In this document: positions 40,790 to 51,520 of the stretch, one piece after another
Numbering within the stretch: the first letter of the stretch is position 1
Layout: the number at the start of each line of letters is the position of its first letter
Source of the DNA: Ahaetulla prasina
Taxonomy: Eukaryota > Chordata > Lepidosauria > Squamata > Colubridae
Length of the DNA: 64,000 nucleotides
NCBI RefSeq assembly: GCF_028640845.1
Contig: NC_080540.1
Coordinates: 230,562,794-230,626,793, forward strand
Direction: 5' to 3'
Made by a program: the position numbers and the translations under genes
Notes under the pieces: model-generated
The model's input: only the letters and a program-made list of their open reading frames with translations
Told to the model about the DNA's origin: nothing
The model's database searches: none

Positions 40790-41655
40790 CATACCATATC
40801 ATCATAAACGTACCATAACTTATATATTTATGTGGGTTTACATAGATGCATTTTATTTAGATTGTACGATACAATATTAGTTATCTTTAAAAGCAGTACC
40901 TAAGATTCCATGTCCTGTTGCTATTCAGGGAAGAATAACAGTTAACATCTGTAATATTACCATGCCCATTCCTCATGTATTAATTCATAAGTATATTAAA
41001 GAAGCAGTGGATAACTCCATATTCTTTTTCTATTCCTTCCTCAATGCTGAAGGTGAACAGAAATATATACTGAATTAAGCAAATAGAAAATAAAATGTTG
41101 AGAGGTTCATATATTTTATTCATGCTTTGAATGATGTTGAACTTTCCATCAAATATCCAGGGACCTAGATTTTGGAATAAAGTATAAATATACATTTTGT
41201 TCCCTTCTATGTTCTCAATACTGAACCATTTTTTAGCATTCCCCATTCTCAGACATGCTTTACTGCCCTTATATACCAGTTTAATTGTACACATTAACAA
41301 ATCATTGTCCATTAATTCAATCTATGCATTTATCATACATTTTCTCTAAATCAGCAAACATGTGAGAAGTGTACCATTTCATATTTATACTCAGTGACCA
41401 ACTGAAGAAAAAAAAAACACCCTGATCTGCACAAAGCCTCATTGTACTTCCCAAATTTTTCTGATTGTCACCTCTTGCAGAATTACAAAATTATTCCAAT
41501 CAGATGGAAATGTGGTCTTCACACACACATTAATTTACATAAACAAACCCACATCTCTTTCTTAACATTTTTCCAGATGCAGTCTTGCCATTTTTTCAAC
41601 ATTCTCACTTCCTTTTCACCAATAACATTCATAACGTTTGCTTTAATTCCAGACT
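40790..41655. other. Unassigned AT-rich DNA
   Basis: No gene or TE recognised. The 110-codon minus frame 40980-41312 is AT-rich, without a motif I know, and probably fortuitous. Confidence 0.4.
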
Positions 41656-41945
41656 TAAATTTTTATTTATTTATCAAATTTATACTGCCTCTCATCTCAA
41701 CAGAAGTGAGCAGTAAAAACAATCATTATAAAGTATGGGAAAACATTATTAAAAATATTTTAAAATTAGAATATATAAATCATAAATAAAAGGAACACCT
41801 ATAAAACCCCATATCAACTACAATAGGGGTTAAAATATTGCCACTTTTCTGTGACCTCAAACCTGGTGACATAACCAAGTCCTGAGGGACTTCTTGAACA
41901 TTAACAGGGATGGAGCTAACCTTACTGTAGGGGAGAGAATGCAGA
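41656..41945 (-). mobile_element. Old LINE 3' end (tail at left)
   Basis: Begins with TTTTTATTTATTTATCAAATTTATACTGCCT, which in reverse is the AGG(C/T)AGTATAAATTTGATAAATAAATAAA ending shared by squamate L2-like LINE 3' ends. It is followed by decayed sequence to about 41945. Confidence 0.45.
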
Positions 41946-42430
41946 GATCTCAGTGGAAATAAACAATTGTTTTGGAAATGAGTGAATGATGTTGTGCAGT
42001 AAATACCCAGTGGAGTGAATGGAATTGAAAATAAAAATGATAAAATGATTTGGGATGAAACTGAAGTGAGGAAATGTTGGAAGGGATATTTTAGAGAATT
42101 ATTATTTGTATTTATTTTACTTATTTTTTACATTCCTAAATCACTCATCTCCTCTCAAAGAGGGACTCTTGATATATGTATGACAGAGAGGGCTTGCTGC
42201 AGAAACCTTCTTTAGGGGACATTTATTTTTTTTATTTATTAAATTTATAAATATAATTATAATTTATTTATAAATTCATATCACTCATATCACTCTGAAA
42301 AGTGAATCTGAAAAGCAATTGTACAATTAAAATATTTACTGGATCCTAGGACATGGCCTTCTCTGCCATGGTGCCTGCCTGACGGAACATTTTCTCTGCC
42401 TTTTCTAACTTTAGCTGTTCCTTGTTCTTT
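41946..42430. other. Decayed repeat DNA
   Basis: Includes a T/A-rich TTTTTTTATTTATTAAATTTATAAA run near 42226 (possible LINE tail, minus) and GGCCTTCTCTGCCATGGTGCC near 42355, a motif of the L2-like 3' family in plus orientation. Boundaries unclear. Confidence 0.4.
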
Positions 42431-43329
42431 ATGACTATATTATTTGCAACCTTTTCTCTATATTCACAGTGAGATATCTCCCACTCTCATTTTTGCAATT
42501 ATCATTTTATGATCATTTTCCTCTCATTTTCCTCTCATCAATGGCTTATTTGACTTTATCTTTGCACAAGCATTCATACTCATGTTTCTCATAATTCAGA
42601 TCCAAACATTTCTGTGACACACTGCAACATGTCTTTCAATTTCCACATTTCTTACTTCCATTACCATACTCTTACATGGCAAATCTATAACATAATTCTT
42701 TCCATTTTATACCAGGCACCTTCCCCCTGCTCTTTCCTTATGTCCAGTCAATTCATTTTGTTGGAGCAGTCATATTTTCTCTTTCTACACTTACTTTAAT
42801 TACACATTTCTTTTTTTCTTCCATGTTTATATTTTCCAAGATCCACTCTAGAAACTACTGTTAATGGTGCGTCCCTCATTCAGAGTTCTTAGCACTCTTA
42901 TTTTCTTATTGATTTTCCTACTCTTTCATCATAAACAATAATATCAATCAAGTTGTTTACTAATTATTTTCCAGACGCTATGATTCTATGATTCAGTGAT
43001 CAGATACATCATCCAACAGTCTGACAATCCAGGACAGTAAACCATTCATTTCTTAATGCATCTATCTAAATGCCTAGCAATTTTCTGAAGTAGTCAAGTT
43101 AAATTTAAGCTCCCTGAATTTTTTTTTTCATGAGAACTTAGCAGTACTCTTGAACTTACAATTCCCATTCAAGTCACTTAGGCCCTTGTACCACACAGCT
43201 CAACTATTGCAACATGGTACATGGGGCTGCCCTTGAAGGCCACTCAGAAGTTCCAGTTGATTTAATGTAGTAGCATAAGTAGCAATGAACTAGCCTTAGC
43301 ATGCCTACGTGACTCCTCTGCTTTGCAAG
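42431..43329. other. Unassigned AT-rich DNA
   Basis: Nothing recognised. Confidence 0.45.
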
Positions 43330-43460
43330 CTGGATTGGTTGTCAGTGTGCGTCAAGGTGCTGGTTATTTGCTTGAAAGCCCTACATGGCATACAGCCTGG
43401 TTATTTGAGAGACCTGTGGTTTATGTTCAGCTGATACCACCTGGCAAAGTGGGTGTGCTA
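43330..43460 (+). mobile_element. Old LINE fragment (L2/CR1-like)
   Basis: GGATTGGTTGTCAGTG, then CAAGGTGCTGGTTATTTGCTTG and AAAGCCCTACATGGCATACAGCC and TATTTGAGAGACC match the family described at 14640-15145. Confidence 0.5.
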
Positions 43461-43499
43461 TGATTCCCCTTGATTAAATTAAGTCATATTTTAGGACCA

Positions 43500-43935
43500 C
43501 AGGAAGCATAGAACATGGAACATAAAATCATAGATCTAAAAGAGACTTGTAGTTCAATGCCTTGCTCAAGGTAGGAGTCTTATATCCTAGTCAAATAGTC
43601 TATCCTAGTCAAATAGTCTATCCTAGTCAAATAGTTGTCCGGTCTATTTTTGAAAACCTCCAGAGATGGCACACCCACAACTCTAGGAGGCAAGCATTCC
43701 ATTGATTAATTGTTCTCATTGGCAGAAAATTTCTCCTTATTTCTAGGTTCGATCTCTAACAAACGTCCTTCCATTACTTCTTGTTCTGCCCTCTGGTGTT
43801 TTGGAGAATAAGAGTACCTTTTATGTAGATAGTCCATGGTCTCTGGAATGAAGTCTCTACTTCTGATGATAACGATGTTCCAGAAGCCCTTCAAAATCTG
43901 ACTGTCCTTCCAGGCTTTGGTGTAGGATAGATGGG
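43500..43935 (-). mobile_element. CR1 LINE fragment
   Basis: In reverse orientation the segment carries the usual CR1 3' region. On the plus strand it reads AAATCATAGA near the 3' end, then GAAAACCTCCAGAGATGG, GGCAAGCATTCCATTGATTAATTGTTCTCA, AGAAAATTTCTCCTTATTTCTAGGTT and CCTTCCATTACTTCTTGTTCTGCCCTC. Inside it an 18-bp unit (ATCCTAGTCAAATAGTCT) is present three times at about 43584-43636. Confidence 0.8.
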
Positions 43936-44896
43936 ACTCCCGTATTTGTGTTGATATATATATCAAGTGATATATATCACTTTATATATAAAGTGTCATT
44001 TGGACTGCCATGTTATAATTATTTTGTAATTTACCTTAAATTATTGAATTTCATTGATTTTTATGTTGTTGTTCTTGCTGTGTGAACTGCTCAGAGTAGG
44101 GCAGTACCAAAAATCAAATCAAATAATAAATAACATCCATACTGAAAGTGCCCAATCAAGAGCAGTTCAGAATTTCAAATATTCTAATATGACCAGTTAC
44201 AAATAATATCTTGTTCCATATATAAAATAGGGCATGTTTTATATTTGATTTTCCTGGAAGTTGTGATATATTGATGGATGAGGTCCATAAGATTTCATCA
44301 TCATGACCCAATCAATCTCCAGTGAGTTAAATCTCTGCAAGGTTGAAATATTGCTTGCTATGATCCAGTCCAAGTATGTGATAATTAGAGTTTCCTAAAT
44401 GCAACTGGCATTATTTGTCAGCAATAGCGGCAATGATCTGTCAAAGCTGTGAAATATGAAGATGGTCTCAGTAGCCAAAAATATTACTTTTAAATGTCCT
44501 CTTCCATCTCACAGAACTAAATCAACTACTCGGTTAACTAGAGTCTGAGAATGATGAAGCACACAGGACATTGGTTGGAACACAACTAGAGGGAAGCATG
44601 GAACATGGAATGTGAAATGATAAGTTCAGCAGTTGATCAAGGTGAATGAACTATCCATCCATCCATGTTAAAAATGCCAATTATTTATCAGACAACATTG
44701 TTCTAAGGGAATGCCTAATTATTAGAACTTAAGATAGCATTAATAAAAACAATCTCCATTCTAATTTAACCATGAAAGATTTTAAGGAGTGGCTCTTCAT
44801 TAATATAAATAATAAGCCATTTCACTTTAGGAACATATTTTCTTTAAAATACATTATGTTAAAACAAAAAAGAACAATCTTTGTTCATCTTGTTTT
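43936..44896. other. Unassigned DNA with AT palindromes
   Basis: Palindromes lie at 43967-43995. A CTGCTCAGAGTAGGGCAGTACC block with AAATCAAATCAAATAATAAATA tail at about 44085-44132 is another old LINE 3' end (plus). Otherwise nothing recognised. Confidence 0.45.
43967..43995. repeat. Two adjoining AT-rich palindromes
   Basis: GTGATATATATCAC (43967-43980) and CACTTTATATATAAAGTG (43978-43995) are each perfect palindromes, sharing the CAC. Confidence 0.85.
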
Positions 44897-45714
44897 AGTT
44901 TCCCAAAAAATAAGATTCAGTCTTACATTTTGGGGTCTCAAAAATAAGCACTAGGACTTATTTTCGGGGAAACATGATTTCAGAGTGATCAGCCCAGCTG
45001 GGTGCCCTACCCCACCACACAAAAGGTGGTGAGCATGCAGAAGCCGACATTGTTTAGCAGCAGCAGCAGCCTGCTGGACCCTTGGTTGGCACACTCTGGG
45101 GCTGTGCAGCCCATGCAGCGCAAGTGAGTTGATTACCTGTCCAAGCAGCAGATGGCAGCAGAGGCGTGGGGGGAGATATGCAATCCAGATGTGCTGTGTG
45201 GGCTGTGGGAAAGCCAAGAGTCAGTGGGCTTGAGCGGGTGGCAGTCATGGGAGGCTCATCTTCTCATGGTGGCATCTGCAGCAGATGGAGGCAGAGGCAC
45301 GAGGGAGGAGTCATGCAATCTGGATGCGCCGCGCTGGCCACAGGAAAGCTGAGTGGAATGGAGTGGGCAGGCAGCTGCAGGAGACTCCTCTTTCTGCGGC
45401 TGCCAGCTTGCTCCATCCCATCAACTATCAGCTTTCTTGCGGGCCATGTGGCATGCCCAGGTCCAGATCACCTGCCTTCCCTCCGCCTCTGCCTGCTGCT
45501 TGGACAGGTAATCAACTCACCTGTGCTGCGCAGGCTGTGGCTACTGCCGGGCACCATCAGCCCCTGTGCCCTCTAGTTCTGGCCACACCCACCCAGGGCT
45601 GATGACGATCTATACTAGGACTTATTTTGGGGTAGGGCTTATATTAGGCGCACACTTAAAATAAGGCTAGTGCTTATTTTCAGGGTAGGTCTTATTTTCA
45701 GAGAAACACGGTAC
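44897..45714. mobile_element. MITE-like element of the TGTTTCCC/AAAATAAG family with GC-rich interior
   Basis: The left end has GTTTCCCAAAAAATAAGATTC, followed by ACTTATTTTCGGGGAAACATG. The right end has TAGGACTTATTTTGGGG, TGCTTATTTTCAGGGTAGG and CTTATTTTCAGAGAAACACGG. Thus both GTTTCCC...AAAATAAG and its reverse complement are present at the ends, consistent with terminal inverted repeats. The interior (about 45000-45600) is GC-rich and contains repeated AGCAGATGG(C/A)(A/G)GCAGAGGC and CTTGGACAGGTAATCAACTCAC motifs in both orientations. No transposase is seen. Confidence 0.6.
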
Positions 45715-45759
45715 CTTCCTGGTTTTTTATGCAAGAAAATTCCTGAAAGTCATAAATCA

Positions 45760-45905
45760 TAGAGCTAGGACAGTATAGTGGTTAGGTAGGATAGGGGACC
45801 TGAACTGGGAAGATCCAAATTCAAGGCATCTTTTCAGTGCACAATAGGCAAGATTGCATCCTAGGCTGATCTACATTGTGAGGATAAAGGGAATTACCAC
45901 AAATA
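45760..45905 (+). mobile_element. Decayed tRNA-derived SINE
   Basis: CAGTATAGTGGTTAGGTAG resembles an A box and GATCCAAATTCAAGGCA a B box about 45 bp later, followed by a short tRNA-unrelated part. Related in design to the copy at 56705-56945. Confidence 0.45.
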
Positions 45906-46914
45906 AAATATCTTTCTATTTCAATGAAAAGGGACGATATTATTACTATCATTATCATTCCAACTAGGTTTAAAAGTTTTTGGTAAGTTTTTCACTTGTA
46001 GCTTATATTGGTATATCTGCGATGGAATGTGCAGCTGGGGTTGTGTGGGAAAATCTAGGATAATTCCATCTTGGCTTCCAGGAAGGAGGCAGGACATTCC
46101 AGGGAGAAGCCCCTGGAAGACTGCACAAACCTCAAATGAATGGGATAGAAAGGTTCAGGGTAGTCAAAACTTAAAATTTCCCAGGGTATATCTATTATAT
46201 TAGAAAGTTATAGCTTTAGCCTGGCAAGTTTAGGTGTAAGTAAATAAAGAATTTGGGGTTAGGCCTGACAATATCTGAACCAACTTGGTGAGAAACTAAC
46301 TATAACAAAGGGAGTAATCATAAATCTCAGTATCTTCCCAGCATTAAAAAAAAATTCAAAATGCATTTTAACTTTGATGGCCAAAGGTTGCTATGGCAGC
46401 TACAATTTCTCTAAGTGGTCCACCTACAGGTGAAAGTTCCCCAAGGGCCCTTAAAAGCCACCCTATTACACAGTTCAGGCAATAGGACTTTTGGGCAGCA
46501 GAATAGACTTATTACTAGTGGAATCTCTGCTATACTTTGCACAGTTCACTTTAACAATAGCAATCAAAAGCTGCAATCATTGATAGTAAGAGATATGTAC
46601 AACACATTATAGTTCTCTCCCTCCACATTTCTTAGTTTCCAATACTGTTGTGCTTTAAAACACGCAGAAAAAACTGAAAAACATTCCCTTCACTTTATCC
46701 AAACACAGCTATATAAAATACACAAAATCAGCTAACCCATCCAAATGTAGTTGGTTAAAGCACATTTTATTATCTACTATTGCCTAATTCATTGTATTTA
46801 CCTTCTAAACATCTTCCCAGTTCACATAAGGAGCAACTCATTACTTATCAGGGGTCGCACATCTCAAAAATACATTCTATTGTATTTTGTATTTTCTGAA
46901 GCTCCAGAGAATAG
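45906..46914. other. Unassigned DNA
   Basis: Nothing recognised. GGCCTGACAATATCTG and AGTAAATAAAGAATTTGGGG near 46240 could be LTR-like, but this is too weak to call. Confidence 0.4.
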
Positions 46915-47152
46915 AATAGCATTAGCATTTAGGCTTATATATCAGTGCTTTACAGCACACTCTGGTTTACAATATAAGTATTATTTGTGTATTGTATTTG
47001 TACTGTATATTGCCCCCAACAATCTCATTTTACTGACCTGGAAAGATGGAAGACTGAGTCAACCTTGAGCCCTGTAGGATCAAACTCCAGGCTGTAACAG
47101 AGTTTCCATGAAATACCGCATTTTAACTATTGAACCACCAGGGCTCAATAGA
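46915..47152 (-). mobile_element. tRNA-derived snake SINE
   Basis: On the minus strand it starts GAGCCCTGGTGGTTCAATAG (A-box-like) and has GTTTGATCCTACAGGG (B-box-like). GCTCAAGGTTGACTCAGTC, TTCCATCTTTCC, GTAAAATGAG, ATTGTTGGGGGCAATAT and CTGTAAAGCACTGATATATAAGCC follow. These blocks define a SINE common in squamates. The copy is moderately diverged. Confidence 0.75.
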
Positions 47153-47407
47153 AACGCTTATTAATATATTTTGTGTTATTACATTATGCATTTCCATCTA
47201 TCTGTTCTTTCTGTCAAGTTGTTCATCCATGTATCCAGTCCAAGGACTCCCATGTATCCTTCCTTTTGAGCTGGAGGGAGATGGACAATTTTACCTCTGG
47301 TCCATTCATTTTCTCTTCCAAAAAGGGAATTATTCTGCATTTTACCCATATATAATTCTTAGCAACTTCAGGGAAGAAAAGGGGCATTGGTCCTACCTGA
47401 CACGCTC

Positions 47408-47525
47408 CTTCCCATGGCGCTGAGAAAGAGAATCCAGGAATGGTGTTGCTCTTCCCTTCTGCCTGGAGACTGAGACTGTCATCTTTTTGGTGACACCTCC
47501 CTTGCCTGAGGACCCCCCAGTTCTG
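47408..47525. repeat. Left inverted terminal repeat, third DIRS
   Basis: Reverse complement matches about 49265-49398 through GGCGCTGAG, AGAATCCAGGAATGGTGTTG, CTTCTGCCTGGAG and CATCTTTTTGG. Confidence 0.85.
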
Positions 47526-47689
47526 CGAAGGCGTAGCAATGACAAGGCTTGTGACCTGTGAAAACATGAGCCCTTCCCAGACTGGGGACCATATATTTGT
47601 CAGGGTGGGGCTGGATTCTATCTCTCAGCACCATGAGAAGGAGTATGTCAGGTAAGATCAACGCCCCTTCTTCCTTGCGCCAAGGAGAG

Positions 47690-47807
47690 AGAATCCAGGA
47701 ATGGGACTTACAAAAGCCAGCCTGTCCTATGGGTGAGAAGCAGTCTGGTCCTCAGTCCTCCGTTCAGTGTGGACCCTCTGGAGGACTTTCCTGCCAAAGA
47801 CTGCTTC
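47690..47807 (-). pseudogene. Tyrosine recombinase C-terminal stub, third DIRS
   Basis: The minus strand reads EAVFGRKVLQRVHTER, matching the recombinase C-termini at 28876 (EASFGRRVLQRVL) and 26166 (EAAFSHLVLQRVHSD). Upstream residues are missing because of the internal deletion. Confidence 0.7.
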
Positions 47808-48358
47808 TGTTGTGGCTCCAGCCCCCACTGGGCCTGGTCCCCTGCCTGAAAGTGACTCAGAGAGTGAGGGGGAAGGACCGTCAGGGCTCCCTTCTGGCTC
47901 AGCTCCAGGAGCCAGAGGCAGGCCAGGTGGAGGAGGTGACGAGGCCTCTGTCTCCTGTGGACAATCAGCCCTGGTTAGATCCCAGGTTTCGTAGGCAGGA
48001 GAGGTGGGAACAACAGAAGCAGGGGTGGGGCAGGCCTAGAAAGTGCTGAGTCACAGAGCCACACCCCACAGGGTATAAAAGCAGGAGGGGCTGCTATATT
48101 ACTTCGTGATGAACAAATCAACTGACTGGAGAACACTTGAGCTGAACTATCTGACTGAGCATTTGGCCTGAATTGCTGTTTGCTCCTGACTTCCTGGTTG
48201 CTCCGGTAACGAGCTCTGCGACGCCGGCATCAAGGAGATAAGAAAACCTTGGCAGATGAACGCTGGTTTGCTGCCAGAGCTGATAGTTGCCGTGGACTAA
48301 ATTGCTGGTTAATTGAGTCAGTTCGCATGCCTCCTGGACTGAAGTGGGGGACAGAACA
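47808..48358 (+). repeat. Solo LTR (551 bp) with GCTTC target duplication
   Basis: Begins TGTTGTGGCTCC and ends GGGGGACAGAACA, and is flanked by GCTTC on both sides (47803-47807 and 48359-48363). A TATA box TATAAAA at 48074-48080 is well placed for a U3/R boundary. With no second LTR or internal sequence it is a solo LTR, the usual product of LTR-LTR recombination. Orientation is inferred from the TATA box. Confidence 0.85.
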
Positions 48359-48363
48359 GCTTC

Positions 48364-49240
48364 AGTCAAAGCAAAGGCATGGATCTCCGCTGCAGTGGGA
48401 GTAAAAGTAGCCTCCGGTATTGGCCTTGATCTCAAAGGAGGAATTTGGCCCTCTTTTCCAGTTGCAGACAGACTGGATGCTCTACTAGTGAAGCCTCAGG
48501 TCTTTCAAATGTCTCCATCTGAATTGGAGAAATTAGCTCTCTAGAGCCATCTGGTAACCAGGTGCAAAAACAAGTTGGCTGCAAGAGGCTTGGCTTGTTG
48601 CAAGGCTCTAACGGTTGTTCCTCCAAAGGGCAAGAAATGACTGCTCCTCCCTTGGGAGAGCTTCCCAGACCCTGGCTCCTGCCAGCCTTTTCAACTTTGG
48701 CCAGTTCCCTCTCAATGGCTTTTTGGCGCTCACAGTGGCTGCAATATGGCTCTGCACCTTCGCTCCATTGGCAGCCATTTTTTGGCTGGAGGAACCCTGT
48801 GTGCAGCTCAGGGAGGGGGGATATAGGAAAGCCCTATTGTCCCCTTCCCGTGGCTGGTGGAGGGCTCTGGAGCTGCCACTTTCCAGCCCGGCATCCGGCC
48901 CAACTGGCCTGCAATGGGTTGCTGTTGCCGTGGCTAGGATTTGTGCCGATTGCGCAAGCTGCTGTCAGTGTGTCTGGACGAAGCCAGACAGTTACTGAGT
49001 CCCCACTGCTGCATTGCGGGACTATGCCAGGGGCCTCGGCTCATTGGCGTGGAGCTGACTCCAAATCAAGCCCCCCTCTGCTGTGTCGCGGGAATGGCAG
49101 GGACCTCAGCTCTTGAAATAGCTGGAGAGGTGGCTAACCAGCAGACTGGTTAACTGACCTGATCGCCTTCTAATGATCTTGAAAGAAAATTCCCCTTTTT
49201 CCTCACGGTTTTTGAAGAGAATCTAGGAATCAATGGTGCT
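48364..49240 (-). pseudogene. ORF1 N-terminal remnant and leader, third DIRS
   Basis: The minus strand shows EATFTPTAAEIHAFA, which matches ATFTPTAAES in the inner DIRS and EVTFTSTAAGLHS in the DIRS at 60.8 kb, and further upstream sequence consistent with the ORF1 start and GC-rich leader. Frames are broken. Confidence 0.65.
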
Positions 49241-49264
49241 GTGAAGCCATTTCTTTTTGAATGT

Positions 49265-49398
49265 CTCTACTGGCTGAAGACTGAACCGAACTAGGAGGTC
49301 ACCAGGCAAGGGAGGCGTTGCCAAAAAGATGACAGGCTCAGGCTCCAGGCAGAAGAGAAGAGCAACACCATTCCTGGATTCTCTCCTCAGCGCAATGG
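49265..49398. repeat. Right inverted terminal repeat, third DIRS
   Basis: Inverted partner of 47408-47525; ends CCATTCCTGGATTCTCTCCTCAGCGC. Confidence 0.85.
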
Positions 49399-49437
49399 AG
49401 AACATGAACTCTCATATTTTCCATTTGAGACTTGAGC

Positions 49438-49905
49438 TGTTGAGCCCACCTCCAGCTCGACACATGATGCTACAGGGATCTGGATCATGGGAGCAGCCCC
49501 TAATCAAAGATCCAAAGGGATGAATTATCAAGGACTTGTTCGAGGGGAGCAGGGATCTGCATTTGGGAAGCATGGAAAGGGGATCATCACACTGGCGGCC
49601 AGGATAGAGGGAGATGAGAGCTGGGCGTCACGAAGAGCTGCTTTAGTTCCGGGATTTGGCAGATGACATGGCAGCTGAGGCTGTCAGACAAGGAGGGAGA
49701 GAGCGGCTGGGTGTCCAATCAACAGAGCAGTTCAGCCATGGGGTGGGGCATGAGCAGCGCGGGATGTTTAAAAGGGATTGAGAGGCAGAAGCTCTCAGCG
49801 CTGACTTTGTACAGAGAGACCTTGACTATTACTGAGATCCAGTTTGTAGCAAACCCAATAAACGAAGTCACTATTGGAAAAGAAAACCAAGTTGGTTTGT
49901 TTCTT
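49438..49905 (+). repeat. Possible LTR, interrupted at its 3' end by L1
   Basis: Starts TGTTGAGCCCACCTCC, is GC-rich, has TTTAAAAGG near 49768 and AATAAA at 49857-49862. After the L1 insertion it continues 52256-52273, ending CTGACACA. That would give an LTR of about 486 bp. I could not find a matching target duplication, so the call is tentative. Confidence 0.4.
49888..49905 (-). repeat. Target-site duplication, left copy (L1)
   Basis: CAAGTTGGTTTGTTTCTT; matches 52238-52255 with one difference. Confidence 0.85.
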
Positions 49906-50173
49906 TTTTTATTATTATTAAAGTTTTACCACAGTTTTAACAAATAATTACCCTCCTCCTCCCTCCACCTCCCACCCTCCCCCCTTCACCCAACCCCCTC
50001 CTCCCCCGACTTCCCAGAGCAAATACAAGGTATAGCATTTACCAATCATAAGCTAAAATACGCTAATTATTCATAAACTCCCATCCCTCCCCTAGAACCA
50101 TAACTCCCTTATTTCACATTAAAAAAGATTAAAAAAAGGAATACTGTATACAAATACAATTATTACTTTCTAG

Positions 50174-51045
50174 TCATTCATATGCTATTTGATACTTTTT
50201 AGTCTGATATTTGTTTTGAATATATTCTATCCATCTTTTCCATTCCACTATATATCTTTCTTGTGAATAGTCTTTCAGATATGCTGAAATTTTTGCCATT
50301 TCTGCTAAGTTCGTTACTTTTAGTGTCCATTCTTCAATAGTAGGCAGTTGTTCCTTCTTCCAGTATTGTGCCACCAGTAGTCTGGCTGCTGATATTAAGT
50401 TTAAAATTAATTTAGTCTCTATTGATGTACAGTCCGTAGTTATACCCAATAAAAACAATTGTGGGGTAAATTTTATCTTCTTCTTCAAAATATTTTGCAT
50501 AATCCACCAAATTTTAATCCAAAATGCTTTGATTTTTTTACAAGTCCACCATATATGATAATAAGTAGCATCATCACAATCACATCTTCAACATTTAGCT
50601 TGCAAATTCGGATACATACACGCCAATTTTTTTGGATCTAGGTGCCATCTATAAAACATTTTATAAAAATTTTCTCTCTTAAGTTTTGGGCTTGCGTAAA
50701 TTTAACATTTCTAACCCATATTGTTTCCCATGTTTCCATCATTATAAGTTGTTGAATATTTTGTGCCCATTTTATCATACAGTCCTTAACTAATTCTGCT
50801 TCTGAATCTATTTCTATCAACGCATTATATAACATTTTACTATGCGATTGGCTTTGATCTCTAATTTGCTTTACCAGATTTTCCTCGTGTTGCATAATAC
50901 CATTTTTTTGGTCTTCTCTCCATCTAGCTTGCAGCTGCCCATATTGAAACCAAGTATAATTTATCCTTTCTTCTCTCATTATATTTAAAGGTTTCAATTG
51001 TAATTTACCCTCTTGCATAAAGAGGAGCTCTTTATAGGTAACCAC
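50174..51045 (-). pseudogene. L1 ORF2 C-terminal region (two frames)
   Basis: The frame at 50638-51045 has VTYKELLFMQEGKLQLKPLNIM, INYTWFQYGQLQARWREDQK and NVKFTQAQNLREKIFIKCFIDGT. The frame at 50174-50500 has FTPQLFLLGITTD, LISAARLLVAQYWKKEQLPTIEEW and ends QTKKYQIAYE. Between them is the C-terminal Cys-containing region with stops. This is typical of vertebrate L1 ORF2 after the RT domain. Confidence 0.85.
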
Positions 51046-51059
51046 TTCCTGTTTTTGTT

Positions 51060-51520
51060 CTATATTTATATTTTATTTTATTTATTTGTCACAACATTAT
51101 ATACATTATATATTGAAAGGAAACAATAGGACAGGAACGGTAGGCACTTTTGTGCATTTATGCACGCCCCTTATAGTCCTCTTAAGAATGGGGTGAGGTC
51201 AATGGTAGACAGTTTTTGGTTAAAGCTTTTAGGAGTTGGAGAGGAGACAACAGAGTCAGGTAGTGTATTCCAAGCATTAACAACTTTGTTACTGAAGTCA
51301 TATTTTCTGCAATCAAGATTGAAGCGGTTGACATTAAGTTTGAATCTGTTGTTTGCTCTTGTATTATTGCTATTGAAGCTGAAGAAGTCTTTAACAGGAA
51401 GGACATTGCAATAGATGATTCTGTGTGTTAAACACAGGTCTTGTCAGAGTCGGCAGAGTTCTAAGTTCTTTAATCCCAGGATTTCAAGTCTGGTGGAATA
51501 AGGTATTTTGTTGTTTACTC
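51060..51520 (-). mobile_element. CR1/L2-clade LINE 3' fragment inserted into the L1
   Basis: On the minus strand the translation contains NNKIPYSTRLEILGLKNLELCRL, a stop, then HRIIYCNVLPVKDFF, NNRFKLNVNRFNLDCRKYDF, VVNAWNTLPDSVVSS and SFNQKLSTIDLTPFL. This is the conserved C-terminus of a jockey/CR1-like LINE common in snakes. It ends in an AAATAAAATAAAATATA tail at about 51062-51090. It lies between two blocks of L1 ORF2, so it inserted after the L1. Confidence 0.75.

Larger units (their letters stand above)
47379..49405 (-). mobile_element. Internally deleted DIRS element carrying a solo LTR
   Basis: Inverted terminal repeats (about 47408-47525 and 49265-49398) share GAGAGAATCCAGGAATGGTGTTGCTCTT. 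The internal complementary region (47610-47700) repeats the left end inverted and then a copy of the right terminus. Only the recombinase C-terminus (47690-47807) and the ORF1 N-terminal part plus leader (48364-49240) remain; RT, RNase H and most of the recombinase and ORF1 are gone. A solo LTR sits exactly between the two remnants. It belongs to a different ITR subfamily from the two at 25.8-35.7 kb. Confidence 0.8.

Noticed and set aside
39800..40880. Plus-strand frames over the ZAR1L copy
   Set aside because: They are antisense shadows of the GC-rich retrocopy and MITE flank.
40980..41312. 110-codon minus frame as a host exon
   Set aside because: AT-rich, no recognised domain, and no splice or repeat context to support it.
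48560..49116. 184-codon plus frame as a gene
   Set aside because: Lies antisense in the GC-rich ORF1/leader region of a DIRS; GC-rich DNA gives long chance frames.
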